Shown here: positions 44,172 through 55,350 of the stretch, piece by piece
How positions within the stretch are numbered: position 1 is the stretch's first letter
Layout of the letters: every line of letters begins with the position of its first letter
NCBI GenBank assembly: GCA_015680685.1
Contig: MNCI01004529.1
Span: 707,159-771,158 of the forward strand
Source of the DNA: Gnetum montanum
Taxonomy: Eukaryota > Streptophyta > Gnetopsida > Gnetales > Gnetaceae
Length of the DNA: 64,000 bases
Direction of reading: 5' to 3'
Notes under the pieces: generated by a model
What the model was told of the DNA's origin: nothing
Database searches by the model: none
The model's input: only the letters and a program-made list of their open reading frames with translations
Position numbers and translations under genes: made by a program

Positions 44172-46020
44172 TGTCTTCTTCTTATAGGAGTGCTTCTCTG
44201 CACAAGTCTGATGAAGTTCTTCAGCCAGTGCCTCAACATTATTGAGTGGTATATGCTCATCTTGATGAGTAAGTACCCAATTTCACCTTCATCCTACATC
44301 AAGATGAACAGTTGCGATGGTGTGACATGGAGGGTAACATTGTGTTACCACTTGACCAACCCATTCCTACAATACTCTAACAAATGCTTATATGATGAGG
44401 TCTCTAAGAACTTCATGCCAAATATGTTGTGCAAGACAGTGATGCTAGGGATTATCGTCCCACTAAGGCACAACATCTCAAGGATCACCAATTAGACCAT
44501 CATTATGAATTTGCTAAGGGAAAAGGATTTAATGATTTTCCATTTCTACTGTACTGAAAAGATGGTGGGGAATCTTTCTTTGAGGGTTTCCCATTTCATA
44601 AAATTTCTTTCTTTGACATCAGTGAAGGAGGTCCAAACCAAAACCTACAGTCCACTATTCATAATCTTGGTTCTAGTAAGAATTGATCCAATAACAAAGA
44701 AGGATCCAAAGAGGCAAGCCAAGGTAGGGATGTAGAAAACAAATAAGATCATGATCATGGTTGCGATCATTGAAGAGGTAGTAGTAGGCACTGTGATGGT
44801 GCTAGTTCTCCTTTCTCTTCACCTTCTTCATCATCATCATCTTCTTCTTCTTCTTCTAGATTTAATCACAATTGTAGGAGGTAAGGCCATGATGGAGGTG
44901 ACCAAAATTATCAATGGTATTGAAATGATTAAAGGGATCATTGGGAAATTCAAAATCAAGGGTGCAGAAATTCAAGAGAGGCACACCATCATGAATGAAG
45001 GGGTAGTAGAGGGCATCGTAGGCACCATAATCATGATCTCAATGATTCTTTACTTACTACCCGAAGTATGCTCAATATCATAGAGGTAGTATGAGTTCCA
45101 ACAAGGCATGTGAAGGATAGTCAGATCAAAAGGCTAGACATGAACAATATTCCTTAGTTTGAAGGGGGATATAAATTTGATCTGTAGAACCATCTCCAAG
45201 CTTTTTAAGATGCATGTGCCTTGCAAAACATAGAGAATGAGTGGGAAAACCTTAAGTTGTTTCCAAGGACACTGGTACCGATCCTTAGAGCTGGTACTGA
45301 TTCTTAGAGCTGGAATCTATCACACAATGGAGCACCATGCTTGAATTCTTTAATGATAAATATTAAAAATACTTCAAAGTGTCCAACTTAAGAAGGCAAA
45401 TCCAAGAATGAAAACAAGGAACACATGAACCCTTCAATGCTGCCATTGATTGATACTACTCCTTAATGCATAAATGTCCTAGCCATGGTTATTCTCAACT
45501 AGATCAATTTCACCACATTGTATATGGTATTCAATTAGAAACAAGGAGAACCCTTGGTCTCTATGCCTAAGGGTGACTGTTAGAATTAAGCACCTGTTAG
45601 ATACAAAGAATAATCAAGTAGGTAGCTAAAGAGGAGGGTGAATTAAGAAAAAGAGAAAGTGCAAAAGAATATAACTGTGATCCTTCCATTTACAAGAGGG
45701 AGGTTTAATTCTATGACAATTAGGAAGAATTCACACTTGATGAGATGGTGAATAGGAAAACTTTGCCACTCCAAAAATTCCAATCTAAAATTACAAGCAA
45801 GGTTGATTAGTTATGGGGCTCCATGGATAACAGATTTCAAGTTGTCCTAAAAATTGCTGATGAGTTTAAAGAACAAGGTAGTGATCATGAGTGTAGGAGG
45901 TGCAAGGAAGTTAAATGTGCCTATCAAAAAGGTAGGGGCAAGATTGTTGCAATAGAAGAAGTTTCAGAAAGCAAATTAGATGATGATGGTAGGTGTGACA
46001 TCTGCTATTATGAACATCAT
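44172..46020 (+). pseudogene. Element Q gag relic, truncated
   Basis: The ATG at 44172 opens MSSSYRSASL, matching the E2 start MSSSHRSPFL. Then come the HQDEQLRWCDMEGNIV block (44300-44340), the PTRHVKDSQIK-like block (45100), the gag core end at 45320-45410 (MLEFFNDKY, SNLRRQIQ), and the knuckle CDICYYEHHEG at 45993-46026. Homology to element O gag ends at the knuckle. From about 46024 the sequence is P coiled-coil ORF, so the rest of gag and all of pol were deleted. Confidence 0.78.
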
Positions 46021-46023
46021 GAG

Positions 46024-47100
46024 GGATGAAGCTTTCCTTTAGCTTTAGAATTGACTTAAAGAGGCTGAGAATGCTAAGGAAATGATAGTCTTTGATGCAT
46101 CATTATCGAAAGCTCTTTCTACCCACACCAATAAGGACTTGTTGCAAGTTTGTAAGAAGAACTTGACCCTTACCAAGGATATTCATCACTTGCATAATGT
46201 CAAGGAATAAAAGGGCTAGATGGTCGAATGTGTGAGACAATAGCAGGAGTAGCTCACTAAGGTAAACATGGATTTGAAGAGGTTGGTAGCCAAGAATAGG
46301 AATTTGTCAATAAAGGAAGTCTAGGCGCTTCACCAGAAAATGGCCATTAAGGTAGCCACTTGGAGAAATGAAGCCCTAAAATTTGAAAGAGTCAAAAATC
46401 ATTACAAGGACTAGGTATGACTTCTCAAGGAGGTGAATGGAAAAGAAATTAAACTAGCCAAGGCAAAGATGAATAAGACCCTCAAATAACTCTAGCAAAG
46501 AGGTGATGTATGGAAGTTGATCTTTCATGACATGAATGCCTACAATAAAGTAGAGATCCACCTAGAGAAGTTGCAGATCGAAGAAATGATAGAATACATG
46601 GAGCTCGCCAACCTCTGTTATGAAAACTTGGTGATGTTGATAGTAAGTAGGCCAAGGTTTGAATTGGAGAAGCAGGTGGCCAGCTCATACCTCCTCTATG
46701 AGCATCACAAGGATACTACATAATAGCTGGAAATAGCTAATGTCAAGCTTGAAGTTCTTAGGAGACAATTCATAGATCAACGATCAATTATTGAGAACTT
46801 GGCTAGAAGGATGAATGAGCACCATAAACTATAGAACCTCATAAAGAAATTTAATGTTGAATGTAAACAATTCACAATGTGATTTGTCAATGTCAAATAA
46901 TTGTTTCCTGCAATGCCTTATTTGTGGGACATCCTCGTACCAGCCCATATTGGCAAAGTTGCATGGACTATGTATGACACACGAAGTAAGGAGGAGAAGA
47001 TGAAAGCATTACTAGATGCCTTTTGTCTTTCACTAGAAATAGCAGCCATAGCCTTAGCCACTACTACCATGTGTGTTGGAGCCTAGTGAAGGTCCTTTAG
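46024..47100 (+). pseudogene. Element P 3' ORF, coiled-coil C-terminal part
   Basis: This aligns with about 39995-41030 of element O, starting at GATGAAGCTTT. Readable pieces include ERVKNHYKD (46390), YNKVEIHLEKLQIEEMIEYMELANLCYENL (46540-46630) and the conserved end WTMYDTRSKEEKMKALLDAF (46960-47020). Composition is K/E/L rich with heptad-like leucines. Several TAG and TAA stops interrupt it. Confidence 0.65.
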
Positions 47101-47362
47101 CACCCCAGGAGCCCCCACCTCCTAGCACCTTTCGATCATCACTTCATCTTTGACAACCAAGGGGCCCTTGGTGTTCATTTTTTGTAAGGGTGTCTAATTT
47201 TTTTGTCCATGACATCCATTTTTGTAATTTCATACTATTTGGCACTCAAAATTAGTCAATTAGAGTCTATCAATTAATAATCCCATAGCTTCCCAATTTT
47301 GTAAGAAGCTTGTTTCTATTTTTGTTTACTTGAGGATAAGTTTTCACTCAATTTTGGGGGTA
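47101..47362 (+). other. Element P 3' tail with polypurine tract
   Basis: Non-coding; aligns with 41100-41338. GAGGATAAGTTTTCACTCA is followed by TTTTGGGGGTA directly before the LTR, the best preserved polypurine tract of this family in the window. Confidence 0.7.
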
Positions 47363-48183
47363 TGATAAGTCGTTTAACTAGCTGCATCGACGAGCATGCA
47401 TCGACACAATTTCTAGTCTGGCCTATAAGAATATGCATACCCATCACATTTATGGCATGTTATGTCAGTAGTGTAGCCAAGTTCTTGTAGTTTTCTTTTG
47501 CCAAAGAATATTTTCGGAGTGTTTGCAGTAGGACTTCAAGGACTATACAAATCCTTATTCAAGCATCAATGTACCTAAACACTTTAATGTGATGGCAATA
47601 AAGATGAGATTCTTGAAATTTCTTGTAGCACATAAGAATAGATTAATGTTTTCTTTCATGTATCCTATTACTTATGCATTTTACGTTCATGTCCTTAATT
47701 AATTAATAAACTTAATAATAACACACAAGTACAACCACCTTGAACATACCATTAACACTTGGTAATCTTAGTGGTGTTATCGCTTGGTTTGCCTAGTAGC
47801 CTAGCACTTGATAACCTAGTAGCACTTATAACAAGTTCAGGATGTGTACAGCGGGTGGGCCTAGATGCAAATGTTAAGTTAGTTAGCTTAAGAACCATTA
47901 GCTAGTTAGATAATTAATTTATCAACCATTTACCTTTATTTCTATACTTATACTTAGAAATATAAAATATATAAAATATAAATAAATATAATGTGCCTTG
48001 GCTTACAGTTAACCATATAACTAAACTTACACAAGTGAAGCTAAGAAGACAACGAGCACATCTCTAAGACATTGTGTTTGCCCCTCGGTATATTTAGAAG
48101 CTATGTCCATAGAATTTAATGAAATCACTAGTGAATGCCTATGATTTGTATGGTTGGGCGAAGAGACTACTTGTTTCTCATCA
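47363..48183 (+). mobile_element. 3' LTR of element P
   Basis: 821 bp from TGATAAGTCG to CTCATCA. U3 has CATCGACGAGCATGCATCGAC words, TATAAGAATA near 47426 and GGCAATAAAGATGAG near 47603. The terminal block resembles L1 (1-531). Beyond it lies sequence with no LTR-element homology, so it marks the right edge of the nest. Neighbouring bases are TCGTA, which do not match GAACT left of the Q LTR. Confidence 0.8.
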
Positions 48184-48823
48184 TCGTAGTTCTAATACCG
48201 TGCAATGACACTACTTTCGAGAAACACTATTTAACACCAACCTTGAGTCCAAAACTAATGAAGTGTTCCAAAGTGAATCCAAGATGGACTATGTCTCAAT
48301 GTTCATAGCATCTATACACAACATAAATGTACATAATAGTCTATAGGTTAGGAGTGTAACGAGTATGCTTCATGAAATCATACAAGTGGTAGGATCAACA
48401 TGACACACACACACATTTGACCATAGCTAGCATAAGCAACCACATAAGAGACATTATTTCTCTAGAAGAGTAAAGATGTATTCCTATTATAATACATCTA
48501 GCTCTAAGCACTGCTTCAAAGAGAAGAATGGTGGCATGATCATCGAAGGCAAAGCTCCTTCGCAAGGCTACATATGCTTGTGACATAATACACAAAGGAA
48601 TTAGGACCATGTAGTTCTTTATTGATGGTTGTAATAACATGAAACCTGTAAGCATCTCCACACTTCTTTGGTCCTTATTCCAAAGGGAAATAATCTTTGA
48701 TCCACCAATAAGGTGTGTTTTTCCTACATGACATTCTTGTTTAGGGAGTCACATCTACCTTGCTGTGTAAGTAGGGGTTGTGCTACCCCCAATATCTATT
48801 TGTTTTGTTTTTAAGAAAAAAAA
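48184..48823. other. Host intergenic sequence, no gene seen
   Basis: AT-rich unique-looking DNA between the nest and E2. No ORF with recognisable motifs; the frame at 48395-48661 has none. It would have been joined to 58871 onward before E2 inserted. Confidence 0.6.
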
Positions 48824-48828
48824 CTAGT
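48824..48828 (+). repeat. Target-site duplication of E2, left copy (CTAGT)
   Basis: CTAGT here and at 58866-58870 directly flank the TG...CA ends of E2, a perfect 5-bp duplication. Confidence 0.93.
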
Positions 48829-49682
48829 TGATGAGCGGTGAGGTACCCCTAATCACAGGCATTCATGTGTGATTTAGTCAAATTTCGCAAACTATAATTA
48901 CTAAGTAAGCTAGAGCTAAATAGTGCGTGTGTGTTATCCATTCGTTGTCTTCCTAGTCCCACTTGTGGGATGCAATTATATGGTTAAGTATGACTGAGAT
49001 GTAAGATTTTTATTATTTTGTGTTTTTTCAAATTATTTGTCTAGAATAAGAATAAAAATAAGAGTAATTAAATGCTAAGTAAACTATGCTCTACTCTAGC
49101 CTAACACAAGTAACTGCTTTCACTTCTTGGACACATCCCGAACTTTGTGTAAACACTACTGGTTTATCAAACGCTAATCATTTCTAAGCTACCAAGTATC
49201 ACACGTATGTTCAAAGAGGTCATGCTTGTGTGTTTTAATGAGTTGCTTGATTAATCAAAATTAATTACTGCATGAACAACATTAATGTAAATTGCATGAA
49301 ATCACAATATATAAATGCATAAGAAAGAAAGTCTTAAGTGCTACAAGGATGAATCAAAGAGTTCATATTTATTGCTAACACAATGATGTGTTTAGGTACA
49401 TTAATGCTTGAATAAAGATCTATTCACACTCCTGCTGCGGGCACTTGGAAAATATTCTAACTTTCAAATAGGCAAACTACAAGAGTTTCACTACTTGACT
49501 ACAAAAAAAAAAAACTACTTCCAATTGTGTGCTCAAGGGCTGTATTTATAAACCCAGGAGTAACCTTACGATATCAAATGTATGATATTGCATCTTGGGC
49601 CATGATATCGCATACCCAATATTGCATACCCGATTTCGCAACCACTTCAATATCGAAGTGTATGAAAAAACATGATTTATCA
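48829..49682 (-). mobile_element. E2 3' LTR
   Basis: 854 bp. TATAAATA on the minus strand at 49559-49552. The AATAAA-type signal is reflected by TTTATTGC near 49368. U3 (49565-49665) has degenerate CGATAT palindromes. The preceding internal bases on the minus strand include GGATAAGTTTTCATTCAAT, the family's pre-LTR block. Confidence 0.92.
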
Positions 49683-51012
49683 TACTCGCTTGATTGAATG
49701 AAAACTTATCCTTAAGTATAGAAGAGGAACAAGTCCTTTACAAAATATATTAGGAGGTGTGGACTATTTGACTAACATGCAAAGAAACATAGAGAAAATA
49801 GACAAACATAGAAGTTCCCGAGCATACAACATTACAATTGTGTAAAAAATTGGGTGTTCATGATAATAGGAAAGAACACCCTTGGATCCAATGGACATCC
49901 AACACCTCTTGGCATAAAAGAATGAGGGAGAGGTAGAAGAGATACAACGGTCATGAACAATCTTCCATGAGTGATATTATTGCATCCTCCTTGGTGAAGA
50001 CAATCTCGCTTCTAGTCCATGCTTTCCACTACAGTTAGAACAAATTCAAGGATTAGTATATAAGGTATAACATATAGCAGCTAAATACCTTGTCTCGTCA
50101 GTGATTTTATCTAGCTGAGTTATGATTGTGATAGATTGGTTGCTTGATAGTGTTAGTGGAAAGATTGATGAATGGGTTAAGTATGAGAAGTAATCCATAA
50201 AATTTAGAAAAAGCTTAACACAAGGAATACTAAAAAGAGGGTATAAAAATTCACAATAATAAAAAGAAGAAATTCACTAAAAAATAGTTGTGAAGATGCA
50301 GACAATTGGATGGCATAGATGGGATAAATAAAAAGAATTTGATTGTAACAATGTCTAAGGGGAAAGAACTTAACTTAACCAACCCAAAAGATATGTAAGT
50401 GGGTCCTCCCCAAAGCAGGCACAGGCCTTTTATGCCCTTGCATAACTTCAAACCAAGGAGTCTATGGGCTCCATGGATGATTAATGGTTACAAAAAGTTA
50501 AGTACAAAAATCCAAAAGTAACTAACTAAAAAACCTAACACATGAAACCATAACATTGAATCAAAACATGAAATTGGCAATGAGGTGAGGTATGAAAAGC
50601 ATAGATGGATGATAGAGAGAATGGAATGGAGTTCCTAATTATGGTCACATGAAGTCCCTTGTGGAGTTTGTGATTAAATGACTTGGTAGGATCCATCCTC
50701 AGTCTAGACCAAAACCAACCACTTTCAGTGACTTCGCATTGACATTCTAAGACTAGTCCATCCCTTGAGATACAATAATGCTCTTACAAAACAACCACCA
50801 TTCCAAATTGGAGAGAAAGTAGGAAGTGAGAAAGAGCCTTAGTTAGAGGGGACAAGATAAATCCCATAACTAGTGCTTGTAATCCTTTTATTTGGTCTAA
50901 GGGGTGTGCTTTGAATTCCCATGTTTGTTTTTTTTTTTTGAATGGGAACCACACCATGCAAAGACCCATGCATTTTCACATTTATTTTGTCCAAGGGGTG
51001 TGGTTTGAATCC

Positions 51013-51051
<39 letters not shown>

Positions 51052-52129
51052 AGGACCACACCATGCAAGGACTTATTTAACTTCTTGTTGTGGAATAACA
51101 TAGAATGGTGAGAAGCTTACGAGAACACTCCCGCACACAGGAAAATAGAAAAGTAGGAAGAATATCGCATTCCTTTAAATCCACACCTTGTCCAAACCTT
51201 TGATTCCTTCCCAATTCCAAAAACTACACAAGTCACCAATTTATTAAAGTTGCATTAATGAAGAAGGGATTGCACATTTCCAAAACAAGGAAAACCATAA
51301 AGTATATGGATGGGTGGATGATGTGGACTCATTGAATGTTACATGAAAAAAACCATGTCCTAGTCATCAGTAATGACATTCAAAGTTAGAAACCAAACAT
51401 TAACAATTAAATTACAAATGAAACATACCACCATTGAGTAGCACATTACCATTGTCCCTAACACCTTATTAGCAAAAAGAGGAGAGAAACTCATCAAACA
51501 CAAGAAGATATAAAAGAAAGTAAAATATTATGCAATAAATATCAAATATATTAATGATGGTGTAAAACAAAAACTTAGAAAATATCAATAATCTTAAAAA
51601 AAATAAAAAGATATAAAATAAATATGTAAAACAAAGAATATGAAAACAAAAATTTGTAAAACCGAAAATGTGTAAAACAAAAAGGAGTTGCAAAAAGTGT
51701 TAATATGGGTGGCCATCTCCCCCATGATTGAGTTGGAAGGGGAAGATCCAAAAGATTGAGCATGTTTGTCCATCTGTTGAGGTGTCTATTGAGTTGGTTG
51801 GCTTGGGCTCATGGAAAGGTTTAAATTGTTGGATGTTGACTAATTGTTTCTTATCTGGGCTGTCAGGTTTGTAGATGATCATGGCCCTAGATGAAAGAGT
51901 CTCATCAATAATGTAGGGTCCTTTCCAGAATGTTTGAAATTTGGTTCATTAGGGTACATGTGCAGGATTCCAATAAAGAACCTTGTCTCTTGGTTGAAAC
52001 TTAACTTTTCTTATTTTAAGGTCATGGCATTTCTTGTTGAATTCCTTATGCATTTCATTAGATGATAGGGACATTAACTGATTTTCATCTAGTAAGTTAA
52101 GGTTTATTAATTGTTCTTTCTATGCTAGA
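49683..52129 (-). other. E2 post-pol non-coding block
   Basis: Aligned in part with 36201-37690 of element O. A CT dinucleotide run lies at 51016-51047. T-rich on the coding strand; the short frames at 50251-51763 have no motif. There is no trace of the 3' ORF. The final 60 bp contain the pre-LTR block. Confidence 0.7.
51016..51047 (+). repeat. (CT)n microsatellite in E2
   Basis: About 16 TC units, flanked by CCTCAT on the left and ATGAGG on the right, which can pair. The matching place in element O (about 36890) has no such run, so it expanded in E2. Confidence 0.95.
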
Positions 52130-52900
52130 CTTAGATTGAGGTCAAGGTCATAGGTTGTAGAGAGTGTACAGAGCTAAAATTGGATGGGAAGTGTTGGTAG
52201 TTTTTCATACACGGGCTTATAGGGAGAATAACCTATGGGAAGCTTCCATGTGGAGCGATAGGCCCAAAGGGCATCATTTAATTTGGTTCTCTAGTTCCTT
52301 CAGTATTTGCTAATGGTGCATCTTAGAATTTTTGTAATCTCCCAATTAGTGACCTTAGCTTGACCATTGCCTTAAGAATGATATGGTGTTGTGAGTTTGT
52401 GCTAAACCCCCAAGCGCTACATAAGTTTTCAGAAAGTGGAACCTGTAAAATGAGTTCCATTATTAGAAATTAATGCACAAGGCACACTAAACCTATTTAT
52501 GATATTTTTTTGTATAAACCGAGTAGTAGTGGTGGATGTACAATCAGTGATGGCTGCTATTTTTGCCCACTTGGTGTAATAGTCAACTATGACTATGATA
52601 TATGCCTTTCCATTTGATAAAGCTGCAATGGGACCCATAAAGTTAATGTCCCAAATATTGAATGGCTCAAGAGGTTGAATCCATTGTTGTGGCCCCTCCA
52701 TTCGAGCTATAATTCCACCATTCCTCTGGCAACGATCACAAGCACAAAAAAATTGGTGTGCATCCCTGAAGATTGTTGGCCAATAATATCCTACCATGAG
52801 GATTTTTATGGTAGTGCATCTCTCAACATAATGGCCTCCACAAGGGCCTTCATGAGCATCCTAGAGAACACGTAGTTGATCCATATTAGGGACACACCAA
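52130..52900 (-). pseudogene. E2 integrase relic
   Basis: The open stretch 52797-52429 reads VGYYWPTIFRDAHQFF, CDRCQRN (zinc CxxC), then the core with INFMGPI where DFMGP is usual, KAYIIVIVDYYTKWAKI, and ISNNGTHF where SDNGTHF is usual. Two catalytic aspartates are therefore asparagine. The HEGP...GH half of the zinc site is at 52850-52800 in another frame. The C-terminal part runs to about 52130 with stops. Confidence 0.88.
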
Positions 52901-53129
52901 TGTACTAGGCCATTGGGATAGACTTTGTAAAGGTTTTCATTAATTTGCATAAAATGCTTAACTTGGTAAAGAAACTGTTGTTTCTTTCTAGTGTCCAACC
53001 CTTGCGGCAATTCTTACTTGAGCAAATAAGTGAGGATGGTGTCATACCATTTTTGTTCATTAGGCATTTGTGCATTAATAGCCCATGCAAGGAGAGATTC
53101 GTTAGGGAATTGATCTGATAAGGGGCTCT

Positions 53130-54400
53130 CTTTCTCCTTGTCATCCCATCTTAGTCGCAATAAGTGATCCATGACCACATTCTTCACACCTTTTCAATCT
53201 ACCATCATGAGATTGAACTCCTGCAAAATCACGAGCCACCGAATGACATGGGGACTCACCGTTGGTTTATTCATTAGAAATCAAATGGCACTATGATTTG
53301 TGTGTACAAACACTTTATAGCCAAGCACATGGTGCTTGAACTTCTTTAGGGCAAACACCACTGCCATCAACTCCTTTTCTAGGGTGGTGTAGTTCAACTG
53401 TGCACCTGAAATGCTTCAACTTGCATAGTGAATATAATATGGACATTTTTTATTATCCATCTACATAAGAACTACCCCCATGGAATAATTTGATGCATTA
53501 GTTATCACATGGAATGGTTTGGACTAATTAGGTGCTTGTAGAATTGGAGTTTCAACAAGCTTCTGCTTTAGTTGCTAAAATGTTGTTTCGCATGTGGGGG
53601 TCCAAACAAACAATGCATCCTCCTTTGTCAATTCCACCAATAGCTTGGCGATTTTGAAAAAATTCTCAATGAAGCACCAATAGTAGCCTGTATGACCAAG
53701 GAATGACTGCACTTCTTTAACTATTTCAGGTTGATGGGTTATTCCTTAGATGACAGGGTCCACCTTAATTCCTACTTTTGAAATATGATGCCCTAAGACT
53801 GTGCCTTCCTAGACCATAAGATGACTCTTTTGCTAATTGAGCCAGAGATTTGTTTTGACACATCTCCTCAACACCTACTCAAGACAGTCCTGAGCTTACT
53901 TGAACGTAGCTTCATAGGTAGAAAAGTCATCCATGAAGACTTCTACCTTGCTACTGATCTGTTGTTGGAAAATGCTGAGAACTAATTGTTGGAATGTGGC
54001 TGGGGCATTACATAGACCAAATGGCATCTGATGGTAAGCAAAAGTTCCTCAATGACTTGTGAAAGTTGTCTTTGCCTAGTCCTCTGGTGCAATATAGATT
54101 TGGTTATAGTCACTATAACCGTTTAGAAAGCTATAATAGTTATGCCTAGAAATGGTGTCCAACACTTGGTCAACAAAAGGCAACGGAAATTGATCTTTGA
54201 AAGTTACCATGTTGAGTAGCCAGAAGTCGATGCACACCCACCATTTACCTCCTTTCTTAGGTATAATCACGAGTGGAATGACCCACTCACTATCTATGAC
54301 AAGGTAGATGAATCCTACCTTAAGGAGTTTTTTCAATCTCCTCTTTGACAATCTACTTTGATTTGGGATTCAAATGCTACTATAGTTTTCGTTTTGGCTT
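53130..54400 (-). pseudogene. E2 reverse transcriptase and RNase H relic
   Basis: 54351-54076 is open: LLKVGFIYLVIDSEWVIPLV, KKGGKWW, FPLPFVDQVLDTISRH and the YSDYNQI block. The catalytic loop at 53940-53921 reads VFMDDF, intact, unlike element O. RNase H follows to about 53150, with a VFVHTNH-like segment near 53310 and the NHLLRLRWDD-like end near 53165, in broken frames. Confidence 0.86.
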
Positions 54401-55350
54401 AACGATGAGGTTAGTGTATATCCAGTGTTGGCATATTTTTGGATCTATTCAGTGAGCTCAAAATATAACTAGGCAAAGGCTACTGACAATTTTTCCACAG
54501 CCCTCATCAACATTTTCTTTTATTCTACAATAAGCTTAGCATTAATGATGACCGACCTTCCATTTTTCAAGAACACATATTCCATTCTAGCTAGTAGTGT
54601 CTTCAATTCAAGGGGCTCTTGTTTAAAATTTTTAGGAATCTCCAACTCTCCCCAATTGACATCATCATTTACTTCTTCGAAGAGCTGGTGATGGACTTGC
54701 TCGAGTTCATCTATACTTGCAACATATTCATACGTTAGGCCCTTAGTAGGTTCCATACACAATGCACTGCTACTAGAATCAACTATCACCACTGGATGCC
54801 TTCTTGTTTTGTGGTTGTTGCGTATAAGCATCTTTGAATTTAGATACAAATATAGATGTTTTCTTTACTAACCATAGCTTTTGCACACAATGGCACCCTA
54901 AATCGCTGTACGTGATACATGGAACCCTCTTCTTTTCAATCTTTCCAAATTCATTTTCTTTTTATATCTCCAAGGAAAGATCTCTAATGTCCATTTTGGC
55001 ATCAACAGTGCTTAACCACGTCCTTCCCATAATAATTCGGAAGTCCCCCTTGTAGTTCTCCACCTTGATTATTAGGAAGTCAGTAGGATATGACCACCCA
55101 AAAATAGTGGTTACAATGTCCTCTACTAGTCCCAATGGAATAATGAAGGACTAGTCCACTAGTTCCAACTAGATGTTGCTCTTCTTCAAGGGAGGAAGGT
55201 TCCACATTATGTACATCTCATGCGAGATCAAATTAACACCAAAACCAGAGTCAATAAGAGCTTTACAAGGCTCATTCCCAGCAATTTGCAAATATACTAG
55301 GGGACTCCCAGGATCAGCTAACTTTTTGGATAAGTTACTAGCTTGAATCT
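54401..55350 (-). pseudogene. E2 protease and PR-RT linker relic
   Basis: The minus strand at 55270-55195 reads CKALIDSGFGVNLI, the catalytic D-S-G with NLI, then LPPLKKSN. Near 55020 is the IMG end of the protease. 54849-54520 is the linker with MEPTKGLTYEYV, IDELEQVHHQLFE, LELKTLLARMEYVFLKNG, nearly colinear with 33229-33440 of element O. Confidence 0.83.

Noticed and set aside
44751-45083. 110-residue + ORF with hydrophobic runs (LLLLL, isoleucine/methionine-rich)
   Set aside because: Frame-shifted reading of the Q gag; the aligned E2 and O copies show the gag frame here, so the apparent membrane segment is an artefact.
1-48183. CRISPR-like or satellite arrays among the many short repeats
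   Set aside because: Repeats are LTR-internal 44-bp tandems or degenerate motifs without uniform unique spacers; the context is plant nuclear DNA.
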